Shown piece by piece: positions 1 to 5,206 of a DNA stretch of 5,206 nt. Position 1 is the first letter of the stretch. Every line of letters starts with the position of its first letter. The notes below the pieces were generated by a model that worked only from the letters and a program-made list of their open reading frames with translations, was not told the origin of the DNA and did not search any database. Where the stretch lies: NCBI GenBank assembly GCA_041749595.1, contig JBGTBA010000032.1, positions 1 to 5,206 on the forward strand. Reading direction: 5' to 3'. The position numbers and the translations under genes are program-made. The stretch is from Aurantibrevibacter sp041749595. Its GTDB lineage: Bacteria; Bacteroidota; Bacteroidia; Flavobacteriales; Flavobacteriaceae.

Positions 1-60
1 ATTTTATCCCTTTAGGTTCACGAATGAATGAATAATTTGATATGTGATAAAAAGAAAAAA

Positions 61-86
61 CCCTTAAAATCATACGATTTTAAGGG
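61..86 (-). terminator. Rho-independent terminator of the tRNA-Ser unit
   Basis: A perfect 11-bp inverted repeat (CCCTTAAAATC, loop ATAC, GATTTTAAGGG) is seen. Read on the minus strand it is followed by T6-C-T5 (plus-strand positions 49-60), the typical U-tract of an intrinsic terminator. It lies about 25 nt beyond the 3' CCA of the minus-strand tRNA-Ser, so it most likely ends that transcript. The plus-strand side also carries TTTT (87-90), and A/T pairs extend the stem to about 15 bp, so it could act in both directions on a gene arriving from the left of the window. Confidence 0.88.
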
Positions 87-110
87 TTTTAATTCAATTT
101 GCTTTTCAGC

Positions 111-198
111 TGGCGGAGAAAGAGGGATTCGAACCCCCGGAGGTGTGACCCTCAACAGTTTTCAAGACTGCCGCAATCGACCACTCTGCCATTTCTCC
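111..198 (-). tRNA. tRNA-Ser(UGA), intact, CCA encoded
   Basis: The minus-strand 88-nt sequence folds as a class II tRNA. The acceptor arm is GGAGAAA paired with TTTCTCC, followed by discriminator G and an encoded CCA (plus-strand TGG at 111-113). The D-arm begins GCAGAGTGG. The anticodon arm is GCAGT-CTTGAAA-ACTGT with anticodon TGA, which reads UCN serine codons (mainly UCA). A long variable arm contains a GAGG/CCTC stem, typical of serine tRNA, and the T-arm carries GGTTCGAATCC. A truncated relative lies 17 nt upstream on the same strand, and a terminator follows 24 nt downstream. The only promoter I see for it is the one upstream of the truncated copy, so the two are probably co-transcribed. 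Confidence 0.97.
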
Positions 199-215
199 AG
201 TCTTTATTGAGATTT

Positions 216-270
216 GGTTTTCAAGACTGCCGCTGCCGACGCTTCGGGACGACCACTCTGCCAATTCTCC
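216..270 (-). pseudogene. Truncated tRNA-Ser relic (5' half with altered D-loop)
   Basis: On the minus strand this 55-nt stretch starts GGAGAATTGGCAGAGTGGTCG, almost identical to the 5' end of the intact tRNA-Ser at 111-198. It ends with GCGGCAGTCTTGAAAACC, which carries the same TGA anticodon loop. Two blocks are identical between the copies: 178-191 with 250-263, and 158-174 with 217-233. Between these blocks the D-loop ATTGC of the intact copy is replaced by an 18-nt GC-rich segment containing CCGA-AGCG-TCGG, a possible 4-bp hairpin. Homology stops inside the 3' side of the anticodon stem. The variable arm, T-arm and 3' acceptor strand are missing and the next tRNA begins 17 nt later. It cannot be a working tRNA. 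It is inferred to be the remains of a tandem tRNA-Ser duplication, though a role in processing the shared transcript cannot be excluded. Confidence 0.85.
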
Positions 271-300
271 AATGTGCCGCAGAATTTCCCTTGGCGGGTG

Positions 301-331
301 CAAAGATAACAACCCTTTTCAATCTGTAAAA
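301..331 (-). promoter_or_regulatory. Putative sigma-A-type Bacteroidetes promoter for the tRNA-Ser unit
   Basis: On the minus strand TATCTTTG (301-308) matches the Bacteroidetes -7 consensus TAnnTTTG exactly. Nineteen bases upstream is TTTT (328-331), a partial match to the -33 element TTTG. The predicted start falls near 294-298, about 25-30 nt before the truncated tRNA and about 100 nt before the intact one. No other TAnnTTTG element precedes the intact tRNA. The -33 match is weak, so the call rests mainly on the -7 box, the spacing and the position. Confidence 0.55.
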
Positions 332-340
332 GGTTTTACA
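325..340. repeat. Short perfect dyad between divergent transcription units
   Basis: TGTAAAA-GG-TTTTACA is a perfect inverted repeat with 7-bp arms and a 2-bp spacer. It overlaps the presumed -33 region of the minus-strand tRNA promoter and lies 55 bp before the permease start. The size and symmetry would suit a binding site for a dimeric regulator, but such AT-rich dyads also arise by chance. No regulator gene is present in the window. Confidence 0.3.
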
Positions 341-394
341 TTTTATTTATTGTCAAATCAATATTTATTTCTCAATTGGCCTATTTTTGCCCTC

Positions 395-1153
395 ATGGAA
401 GAATGGTACCAATATTTGCTTTTGGCAATGGTAGGCTTTTTGGTGGGTTTCTTGAACACTTTGGCCGGAGGTGGATCGCTCCTTAGTTTACCTATTTTGA
501 TTTTTTTGGGATTGCCTCCAAGTGTAGCGAACGGTACCAACAGAATTGCGGTTTTGGTGCAGGGCATTGCCAATGTGGCAGGCTATAAAAGCAAAGGGAT
601 GGAGGTAAGTTCCCGATTTATATGGTATTTGTCGGCCACTGCTACTGTAGGTACCTTAATAGGCTCCAAATTGGCCATTGAAATAGATGATAGACTGTTC
701 AATAGGATATTGGCCGTTGTAATGTTACTTATGGTGCTGTTAATGATTTTTCAACCTAAAACATCAGTCTCCGGACTTACGGAGCGAATTACGGGAAAGT
801 ATAATTTTTGGGGCATGGTGGCCTTCTTTTTTATCGGAATTTATGGGGGGTTTATCCAGGCAGGGACCGGCATATTCATGCTGTTGGCCCTTTCCTCTAT
901 AAACAGGATGACCTTGATGAAATCGAACATCATCAAAGCCGTCGTAATGCTTGCCTATACCACTGGGGCTGTAATCCTTTTTGGCCTGAGCGGAAAATTA
1001 AATTGGGAAATAGGCTTAACTTTGGCATCGGGACAAGCTCTGGGCGGGTGGATTACAAGCAGATGGTCTGTAGATAAAGGAGATGGCATCGTGAAAATTT
1101 TAATTATCATTGTAATTACCGCCATGTCCGTTAAGCTATGGTTTTTCAATTAA
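395..1153 (+). CDS. TauE/SafE family (DUF81) membrane permease
   Basis: This 252-residue integral inner-membrane protein belongs to the TauE/SafE family, whose members are proposed to move sulfite, sulfoacetate or other small organic anions; the substrate here is unknown. The family signature is clear near the N-terminus: GFLVGFLNTLAGGGS (residues 14-28), then LGLPPSVANGTNRIAVLVQG (38-57). The family's internal repeat appears as FFIGIYGGFIQAGTGIF (145-161), followed by MKSNIIKAVVM (175-185). Hydrophobic segments lie at about 7-40, 76-95, 103-119, 138-168, 178-197, 205-220 and 232-250. Length is normal for the family. The reading frame stays open upstream to 272, but ATG 395 is chosen because the family motif starts about 13 residues after it and the upstream extension looks like translated intergenic DNA. 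TATTTTTG (382-389) just before the ATG resembles a -7 box, so the mRNA may be leaderless. A nitroreductase gene follows 8 bp later. Confidence 0.93.
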   Translation: MEEWYQYLLLAMVGFLVGFLNTLAGGGSLLSLPILIFLGLPPSVANGTNRIAVLVQGIANVAGYKSKGMEVSSRFIWYLSATATVGTLIGSKLAIEIDDRLFNRILAVVMLLMVLLMIFQPKTSVSGLTERITGKYNFWGMVAFFFIGIYGGFIQAGTGIFMLLALSSINRMTLMKSNIIKAVVMLAYTTGAVILFGLSGKLNWEIGLTLASGQALGGWITSRWSVDKGDGIVKILIIIVITAMSVKLWFFN

Positions 1154-1161
1154 TGTGCTAA

Positions 1162-1797
1162 ATGACAGATATCATTAAACATTTAGAGTGGCGGTATGCC
1201 GTTAAAAAATTTGACCCCAAAAAGGTATTGACCGAAAAAAAGGTTCAAAAATTAAAGCAGGCCTTCAACCTTACCGCAACATCCTATGGACTACAGCCCA
1301 TAAAAATGGCCATTATACATAATAAGGAATTGCAGCAACAGTTGGTATGCCATACCTTCAATCAGCAGCAAGTGGCCCAGGCGTCCCACGTTCTTGTCAT
1401 TTGCATAGAAAAGAACATAAATAGGGATTATATAACCGATTATTTTGAGCGGGTAAAACAGGTTAGGAATACGGATGATATTGTTCTAAGACCTTTTAAA
1501 GAAGCTTTGTTGAACGATTTCTCTAATATGGAAGTCGAGGAAATCAGGGATTGGTCAACCAAACAGGCCTATTTGGCACTGGGTAATTTAATAACGATTT
1601 GTGCAATGGAAAAAATAGACGCCTGCCCCATGGAAGGATTTGTCCCATCGGCCTATAATGATCTATTGGGATTGGATAAAGAAAGTCTTTCGTCCGTTTT
1701 GGTCATGCCCGTAGGGTATAGGGCCAAAGATGATATGTTTTCGGGTTTTAAAAAGGTACGTAAAAACATACATGACAGTATAATTGAAATTCAATGA
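1162..1797 (+). CDS. Nitroreductase-family NAD(P)H-dependent flavin oxidoreductase
   Basis: This 211-residue protein is of the FMN-binding nitroreductase family, NfsB-like branch (cytoplasmic, homodimeric, reducing nitro compounds, quinones or similar acceptors with NAD(P)H). Visible family features are the N-terminal FMN-phosphate segment EWRYAVKKFDP (residues 9-19) and LTATSYGLQPIKMAII (37-52), matching the SSxNSQPW region of NfsB. Others are ASHVLVICI (74-82), the helix WSTKQAYLALGN (131-142), PMEGF (156-160, equivalent to the FMN-contacting PIEGF of NfsB), MPVGYR (182-187) and the C-terminal basic stretch KKVRKNI (197-203). Length is typical. ATG 1162 is 8 bp after the permease stop, with no Shine-Dalgarno sequence, as is usual in Bacteroidetes, and the two are probably co-transcribed. 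The physiological substrate cannot be read from the sequence; a dihydropteridine reductase or an uncharacterised oxidoreductase is equally possible. Confidence 0.93.
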   Translation: MTDIIKHLEWRYAVKKFDPKKVLTEKKVQKLKQAFNLTATSYGLQPIKMAIIHNKELQQQLVCHTFNQQQVAQASHVLVICIEKNINRDYITDYFERVKQVRNTDDIVLRPFKEALLNDFSNMEVEEIRDWSTKQAYLALGNLITICAMEKIDACPMEGFVPSAYNDLLGLDKESLSSVLVMPVGYRAKDDMFSGFKKVRKNIHDSIIEIQ

Positions 1798-1852
1798 ACA
1801 GGCCGCTTTCTTTGGTAAAATTTAAACAAACTTAATTCTTTAATATTGGATT

Positions 1853-3052
1853 ATGCCGGGATTTGAACTTTTTGGTGAAATGGAAAGGGCCCAGGTGCAG
1901 CATGTATTGGATTCTGGTGTGCTGATGCGCTATGGCTTTGACACGATGCGAAATGGACATTGGAAAGCCCTTGAATTTGAAAAAAAACTTGCACGGCGGA
2001 TGCAGGTAAAACACGCCCAGTTGGTAAGCAGTGGTACCGCTGCCCTGACCATAGCCCTTGCCAGTGCCGGAGTCGGTGCCGGGGACGAGGTAATTATGCC
2101 CACATTTACATTTGTGGCCAGTTTTGAATCGGTTCTGGCCCTAGGGGCAGTACCGGTTTTGGTAGATATAGACGATACCCTTACCATGGATCCATTAGCG
2201 GTAGTGAAAGCCATTACAACCAAGACAAAAGTAATAATGGTCGTGCACATGTGCGGCTCCATGGCACAACTAAAGGAATTAAAAACTGTTTGCATTGATC
2301 ATAATCTGTTGTTGTTGGAAGACGCCTGCCAGGCCATCGGTGGAACGTACGAGGGAAAGCCTTTGGGCAGCTATGGCGATTTGGGCTGTTTTTCATTTGA
2401 TTATGTAAAGACTATTACCTGTGGAGAGGGTGGCGGCATCATAAGCAACAATGAAAGGTTCATCCTTAATGCAGACCGTTTTTCCGATCACGGACATGAC
2501 CATATTGGAAGGGATAGAGGGGCCGAAGAACATCCTTGTTTGGGGTATAATTACCGTATTTCTGAACTTAATGCCGCAGTGGGCGTGGCACAGATAGACA
2601 GATTGGACGATTTTTTGGCCATCCAAAAGAAGAATTATTCCGCACTTAGAAAGGCCTTGGAAACCATTCCTGGGATAACTTTTAGACGGGTGCCGGAAAT
2701 GGGGGTGGAAAATTATTCCTTCCTTAATTTTTTCCTTCCCTCCGAAGATATTGCAAGAAAAGTCCATAGTGCCCTTGGCGAAGATGGGGTGGATGGCTGT
2801 TTTCACTGGTATGGAAACAACTGGCACTACATTAAAAAATGGGAGCATTTAAAAAATTTGAAGTCGCTTGGCAAACTTCCGAGGGAGGTCCTTGAACAGC
2901 TACCGGATTATAATATGGCCGATTTTTCGCAGTCCGATTTTTGGATCGGACGTAATATATCCTGTCTTATCAAGTTAAGTTGGACCGATGGGCAGGTTAG
3001 GGAAAGGGCGGCAAAGTTGGTTAAAATAATATCAACTTCACTAAAATTGTAG
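1853..3052 (+). CDS. kdnA: KdnA-like PLP aminotransferase (8-amino-Kdo synthesis), DegT/DnrJ/EryC1/StrS family
   Basis: This 399-residue fold-type I PLP sugar aminotransferase has the family elements in order: SSGTAAL (59-65, PLP phosphate loop), PTFTFVAS (83-90), LLEDACQAIGG (154-164, with the PLP-ring Asp157), FSFDYVKTITCGEGGG (180-195, Schiff-base Lys186) and GYNYRISELNAA (231-242). From memory of Shewanella KdnA, several stretches are near-identical: the start MPGFELFG, VHMCGSMA (131-138), FSDHGHDHIGRDRGAEEHP (210-228), GVDGCFHWYGNNWHY (312-326) and LIKLSWTD (372-379). KdnA uses glutamate to transaminate the C8 aldehyde of oxidised Kdo, giving Kdo8N for lipid A-core. The aldehyde is made by KdnB, which is not adjacent here. 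ATG 1853 gives the conserved MPGFELFG start. The gap to the preceding gene is 55 bp and contains only poor promoter matches (TTTG 1811-1814; TAATATTG 1841-1848), so read-through from upstream is possible. Family assignment is certain; Kdo8N specificity is likely but unproven. Confidence 0.9.
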   Translation: MPGFELFGEMERAQVQHVLDSGVLMRYGFDTMRNGHWKALEFEKKLARRMQVKHAQLVSSGTAALTIALASAGVGAGDEVIMPTFTFVASFESVLALGAVPVLVDIDDTLTMDPLAVVKAITTKTKVIMVVHMCGSMAQLKELKTVCIDHNLLLLEDACQAIGGTYEGKPLGSYGDLGCFSFDYVKTITCGEGGGIISNNERFILNADRFSDHGHDHIGRDRGAEEHPCLGYNYRISELNAAVGVAQIDRLDDFLAIQKKNYSALRKALETIPGITFRRVPEMGVENYSFLNFFLPSEDIARKVHSALGEDGVDGCFHWYGNNWHYIKKWEHLKNLKSLGKLPREVLEQLPDYNMADFSQSDFWIGRNISCLIKLSWTDGQVRERAAKLVKIISTSLKL

Positions 3053-3179
3053 GTCGGCTTAACTAGCGAACGGTGGATCACTTTAAAAAAAGGCCTATCC
3101 CCATCCCGTAACCGATCCATTTTAGAATTATAGTGAAAAATCTTTGTTTTTTTACTTGTGTTGATATACCCGTTACTAG

Positions 3180-4400
3180 TCATTCCGCCAGTAACTGGTC
3201 CACAAAACCACCAAATTCCCGTTTAAAGGTCATATAGGTATTTCCTGTGGCCGGGCCGTTGAATCCTGTGTGGATTTTTCGGACCGCCCCCTTTTTATCT
3301 ATGAATATGGTAGTGGGGTATGATAGGATATGGTCTAGCATGGGTAACTTTTCATGGGCCGTGGATTTATCGGAAGTGCCATGTTGCGCCAGTAAAATAG
3401 GGTAAGAAACCCCTATCCGTTCCTTGAGGCGGTTTATTGCCTTAAAAGCATTTTCCGCTGTTTTGGAGGTTTCAAAGGCAAGGCCCACCACTTTCAAATC
3501 CGGATTGTTTCGTTGTTTTAGATACTTTACCAAAAACTTTGTCTCATCCAAGCAATTGGGGCACCACGTACCCATTATCTGCACAATGACCACTTTATCC
3601 TTGAACTGTTTGTCTTCTAAAGAAACCCTATGCTGCTTTTCATCGGGAAAGGAAAAGGCTAACTTATCAAAGCCTTTCTTTAGGTAGGTCAGGGAGTCCG
3701 CATCCGGTAATTCAAAATTGCCATTGCGTCGGGCTTCGAAAGGTTCCTTAAAATGGTTTCCCGAATAAAAAGTGCCCATCATGGAACTATCGGTAACATG
3801 GGCCGTAAACAAAAAAGCATGTGCCCCATCAAACGTGGATAATTTTATCGAATCCCCATCCATGGCTCCGTCCAAAAAACGATAATCGCCGGTCGTGGTC
3901 CTATAGGTGCCTGTTAATTTACTGCCATTTTGCTTAAAGATCCCCTTCGCCATATAGCTACTGTCCGTGTTTGGACTAAAGTTAGTTTCCCAAACCCCGG
4001 AAATGTTTTTGGATGGGGTTTTAGTGGTTTTAAACCGCCTGTTCTCCCCAAATATTGCCGTAAACGGTACTGTTCTTTCCACACTTTCCTTAATAAAGCT
4101 GCCCTTTATTTCGGTTTCGGAAAACCTGCCCAAAATATAACCTTCAAAAACAGGTAGTTTGATTTTTATGGAATCATTTTTTATTTCTATTTCATCAACT
4201 TCAATTATCTCATCCGCATTATAGATTTCCATCCTATGGTTTCCATCAATAACGGCCACCCTAAAATTGAATGGGAGTGTTTCATGGTCCATCACATCCA
4301 ATTGGCCAAGCCATATGCCATCGGAAAGTTGAATATCCTTCCCAAAATTGCATGAAAGGAACAGAAAGGATACTGGAACAAGAAATTTTATAAACTTCAT
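3180..4400 (-). CDS. Lipoprotein with C-terminal TlpA-type thioredoxin domain
   Basis: This 406-residue predicted lipoprotein begins with a short basic and hydrophobic signal ending in the lipobox FLSC, so the mature protein would start at Cys17 and be membrane-anchored in the periplasm or at the cell surface. Residues about 26-115 and 133-226 are beta-rich and look like two diverged copies of one unit: each starts G-I/V-W and contains DSIK, and they end VPFTA and EPFEA. The C-terminal part (about 245-404) is a TlpA/redoxin-like thioredoxin domain: KDKVVIVQIMGTWCPNCLDE with active-site Cys280 and Cys283, then LKVVGLAFE (302-310) and YPTTIFIDKKG (361-371) with the cis-Pro at 362. It probably performs thiol-disulfide exchange on exported proteins; partners are unknown. 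ATG 4400 gives the signal peptide directly. A promoter lies about 30 nt upstream. The gene stands alone, convergent to the aminotransferase and divergent from pheT. Confidence 0.9.
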   Translation of the reverse strand: MKFIKFLVPVSFLFLSCNFGKDIQLSDGIWLGQLDVMDHETLPFNFRVAVIDGNHRMEIYNADEIIEVDEIEIKNDSIKIKLPVFEGYILGRFSETEIKGSFIKESVERTVPFTAIFGENRRFKTTKTPSKNISGVWETNFSPNTDSSYMAKGIFKQNGSKLTGTYRTTTGDYRFLDGAMDGDSIKLSTFDGAHAFLFTAHVTDSSMMGTFYSGNHFKEPFEARRNGNFELPDADSLTYLKKGFDKLAFSFPDEKQHRVSLEDKQFKDKVVIVQIMGTWCPNCLDETKFLVKYLKQRNNPDLKVVGLAFETSKTAENAFKAINRLKERIGVSYPILLAQHGTSDKSTAHEKLPMLDHILSYPTTIFIDKKGAVRKIHTGFNGPATGNTYMTFKREFGGFVDQLLAE

Positions 4401-4431
4401 TTTTTAAGTTTTTATAAGGGATAAAGTTCAG

Positions 4432-4461
4432 CAAAATAAGAATTAAAAAAAATAAAAACAA
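4432..4461 (-). promoter_or_regulatory. Putative promoter of the TlpA-like lipoprotein gene
   Basis: Reading leftwards, TTG (4459-4461) is followed after 20 nt by TATTTTG (4432-4438), one base short of the -7 consensus TAnnTTTG, with the spacing expected for Bacteroidetes. The predicted start lies near 4425-4429, giving an mRNA leader of about 25-30 nt before ATG 4400. The spacer is very T-rich on this strand, so a chance match is possible. Confidence 0.5.
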
Positions 4462-4477
4462 TTCGGTGGCATACGTG

Positions 4478-4508
4478 TTGAATGTCTTATGCCATTGTTT
4501 TATATTTG
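4478..4508 (+). promoter_or_regulatory. Putative promoter of pheT
   Basis: TTG (4478-4480), a 20-nt spacer and TATATTTG (4501-4508) match the Bacteroidetes -33/-7 promoter pattern (TTTG and TAnnTTTG), with a perfect -7 box. The predicted start falls about 12-16 nt before the pheT ATG at 4528, giving a very short leader. It is arranged back-to-back with the leftward promoter at 4432-4461; the two -33 elements are 16 bp apart. Confidence 0.7.
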
Positions 4509-4527
4509 AGGCCTATTAAAATAGCGG

Positions 4528-5206
4528 ATGAAAATTTCTTACAACTGGTTAAAACAGTTCTTAAAAATAGATTGGACGGCGCAAAAAACGGCAGAACTTT
4601 TAACAGATTTAGGACTGGAAGTGGAAGGTATCTCTACCTATGAATCTATTAAAGGGGGACTTTTGGGAGTTGTAGTTGGCCGTGTCGCAACGTGCGAAAA
4701 GCACCCCAATGCCGATAAGTTAAAAATTACCACAATAGATATCGGTTCGGGGAAACCTTTAAAAATTGTCTGTGGGGCACCAAATGTGCAAAAAGGACAA
4801 AAAGTAGCGGTAGCCACAATCGGCACAAAGCTCCATATGCACAATGGTACGGAATTGATCATTAAAAATGGTAAAATCCGCGGCGAAGAAAGCCAAGGCA
4901 TGCTATGTGCCGAGGACGAATTGGGGCTGGGTCCAAGCCATGATGGGATAATGGTTTTAAGTGATTCCCTGTCGGTTGGAACCTCCTGTGCCAAAGTATT
5001 CGAAATAGAAAACGATGAGGTTTTCGAGATTGGTCTTACCCCAAACCGCGCCGATGCCATGAGCCATTATGGCGTGGCGAGGGACTTAAAGGCGGGGCTA
5101 AAACAAAAGGGCATCGTTAAAGAGCTCATAACGCCTTCTTTGAGCAATTTCACGGTTGCCAACAGATCATTGAAAATTGATGTACTTGTTGAGAACAATG
5201 AATTGG
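4528..5206 (+). CDS. pheT: Phenylalanine-tRNA ligase beta subunit, 5' part (runs off window)
   Basis: This frame is open from ATG 4528 to the window edge, covering 226 codons of a protein that is usually about 800 residues, so roughly three quarters lies outside. PheT is the large subunit of the cytoplasmic alpha2beta2 enzyme that charges tRNA-Phe. Visible parts are the N-terminal MKISYNWLKQFL with LTDLGLEVEG (25-34), and an EMAP/OB-type tRNA-binding domain (about 45-155) with HPNADKLKI (59-67), IVCGAPNVQKGQKVAVA (80-96) and ESQGMLCAEDELGLG (121-135). The start of the next domain carries IGLTPNRADAMSHYGVARDL (168-187), a hallmark of bacterial PheT. The start is fixed by the conserved MKISYNWL. 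No Shine-Dalgarno sequence is seen. A good promoter lies at 4478-4508. pheS is not in the window, so the two subunit genes are unlinked or pheS lies further downstream. Confidence 0.97.
   Translation, partial: MKISYNWLKQFLKIDWTAQKTAELLTDLGLEVEGISTYESIKGGLLGVVVGRVATCEKHPNADKLKITTIDIGSGKPLKIVCGAPNVQKGQKVAVATIGTKLHMHNGTELIIKNGKIRGEESQGMLCAEDELGLGPSHDGIMVLSDSLSVGTSCAKVFEIENDEVFEIGLTPNRADAMSHYGVARDLKAGLKQKGIVKELITPSLSNFTVANRSLKIDVLVENNEL

Noticed and set aside
216..270. The upstream tRNA-like segment as a second functional tRNA or a phage attachment site
   Set aside because: It lacks the T-arm and 3' acceptor strand, and no integrase or phage gene is present. Attachment-site duplications usually retain the 3' end of a tRNA, not the 5' half.
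28..329. Short open frames on both strands over the tRNA region, encoding peptides such as GERGIRTPGG (plus) and MAEWSIAAVLKTVEGHTSGG (minus)
   Set aside because: These are the well-known false proteins produced by translating a tRNA-Ser gene and its complement. The DNA is explained by the tRNA and its relic.
272..394. N-terminal extension of the permease frame from ATG 272
   Set aside because: The extension overlaps the tRNA promoter and leader region and encodes no family-like sequence. The TauE/SafE motif begins just after ATG 395.
1811..1848. A promoter directly upstream of the KdnA-like gene (TTTG 1811-1814, TAATATTG 1841-1848)
   Set aside because: The spacing is 26 nt and the second box has ATTG instead of TTTG; too poor to list as a separate feature.
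1930..2848. Several long minus-strand frames inside the aminotransferase gene
   Set aside because: They are shadows of a gene with clear PLP-enzyme motifs; their translations lack domain features.
3053..3179. A terminator in the convergent gap between the aminotransferase and lipoprotein genes
   Set aside because: Only a weak AT hairpin (around 3133-3156) and isolated T and A runs are present; no GC-containing stem followed by a T-tract was found.
2908..3183. Minus-strand 91-codon frame whose ATG overlaps the lipoprotein stop (ATGA)
   Set aside because: The stop/start overlap is tempting, but the frame runs about 145 bp antisense into the conserved end of the aminotransferase and its product resembles nothing I recognise.
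4638..5060. Minus-strand 140-codon frame
   Set aside because: It is antisense to pheT, whose frame is open and carries strongly conserved motifs across the same bases.

Overview
The window looks like a chromosomal segment from a Bacteroidetes bacterium, most likely a marine-type member of the Flavobacteriaceae. The support is AT-rich intergenic DNA, absence of Shine-Dalgarno sequences before the starts, TTG-(about 20)-TAnnTTTG type promoters, a lipoprotein TlpA-like protein with a long beta-rich front half, and a PheT N-terminus (MKISYNWLKQFL) of the flavobacterial kind. No mobile element, CRISPR array or phage gene is visible.

Region 1 (about 46-340) is a minus-strand tRNA unit. A Bacteroidetes-type promoter (301-331) faces left. 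It is followed by a truncated tRNA-Ser (216-270) that has an altered D-loop and lacks everything after the anticodon arm. Then come an intact tRNA-Ser(UGA) with encoded CCA (111-198) and a strong intrinsic terminator (61-86).

Region 2 (395-3052) holds three plus-strand genes: a TauE/SafE-type membrane permease, a nitroreductase-family flavoprotein 8 bp behind it (probably one transcript), and, after a 55-bp gap, a DegT/DnrJ/EryC1/StrS-family PLP aminotransferase. The last closely resembles KdnA, the transaminase that makes 8-amino-8-deoxy-Kdo for lipopolysaccharide in Shewanella. Its usual partner KdnB, a Kdo-oxidising dehydrogenase, is not beside it here.

Region 3 (3180-4400, minus strand) is a predicted lipoprotein with a C-terminal thioredoxin/TlpA domain (WCPNC) behind two diverged beta-rich repeats. 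It converges on the aminotransferase across a 127-bp gap in which I found no convincing terminator.

Region 4 (4401-5206) is a 127-bp divergent intergenic region with a promoter for each direction, followed by the 5' part of pheT (phenylalanyl-tRNA synthetase beta subunit), which runs off the right edge.

The genes do not form one pathway. The links that can be argued are the tRNA unit, the permease-nitroreductase pair, and an envelope theme shared by the Kdo8N-type transaminase and the exported redox lipoprotein. The most interesting items are the tRNA-Ser relic that sits between the promoter and its intact copy, and the KdnA-like enzyme without KdnB nearby. I did not find a clearly novel multi-gene system.
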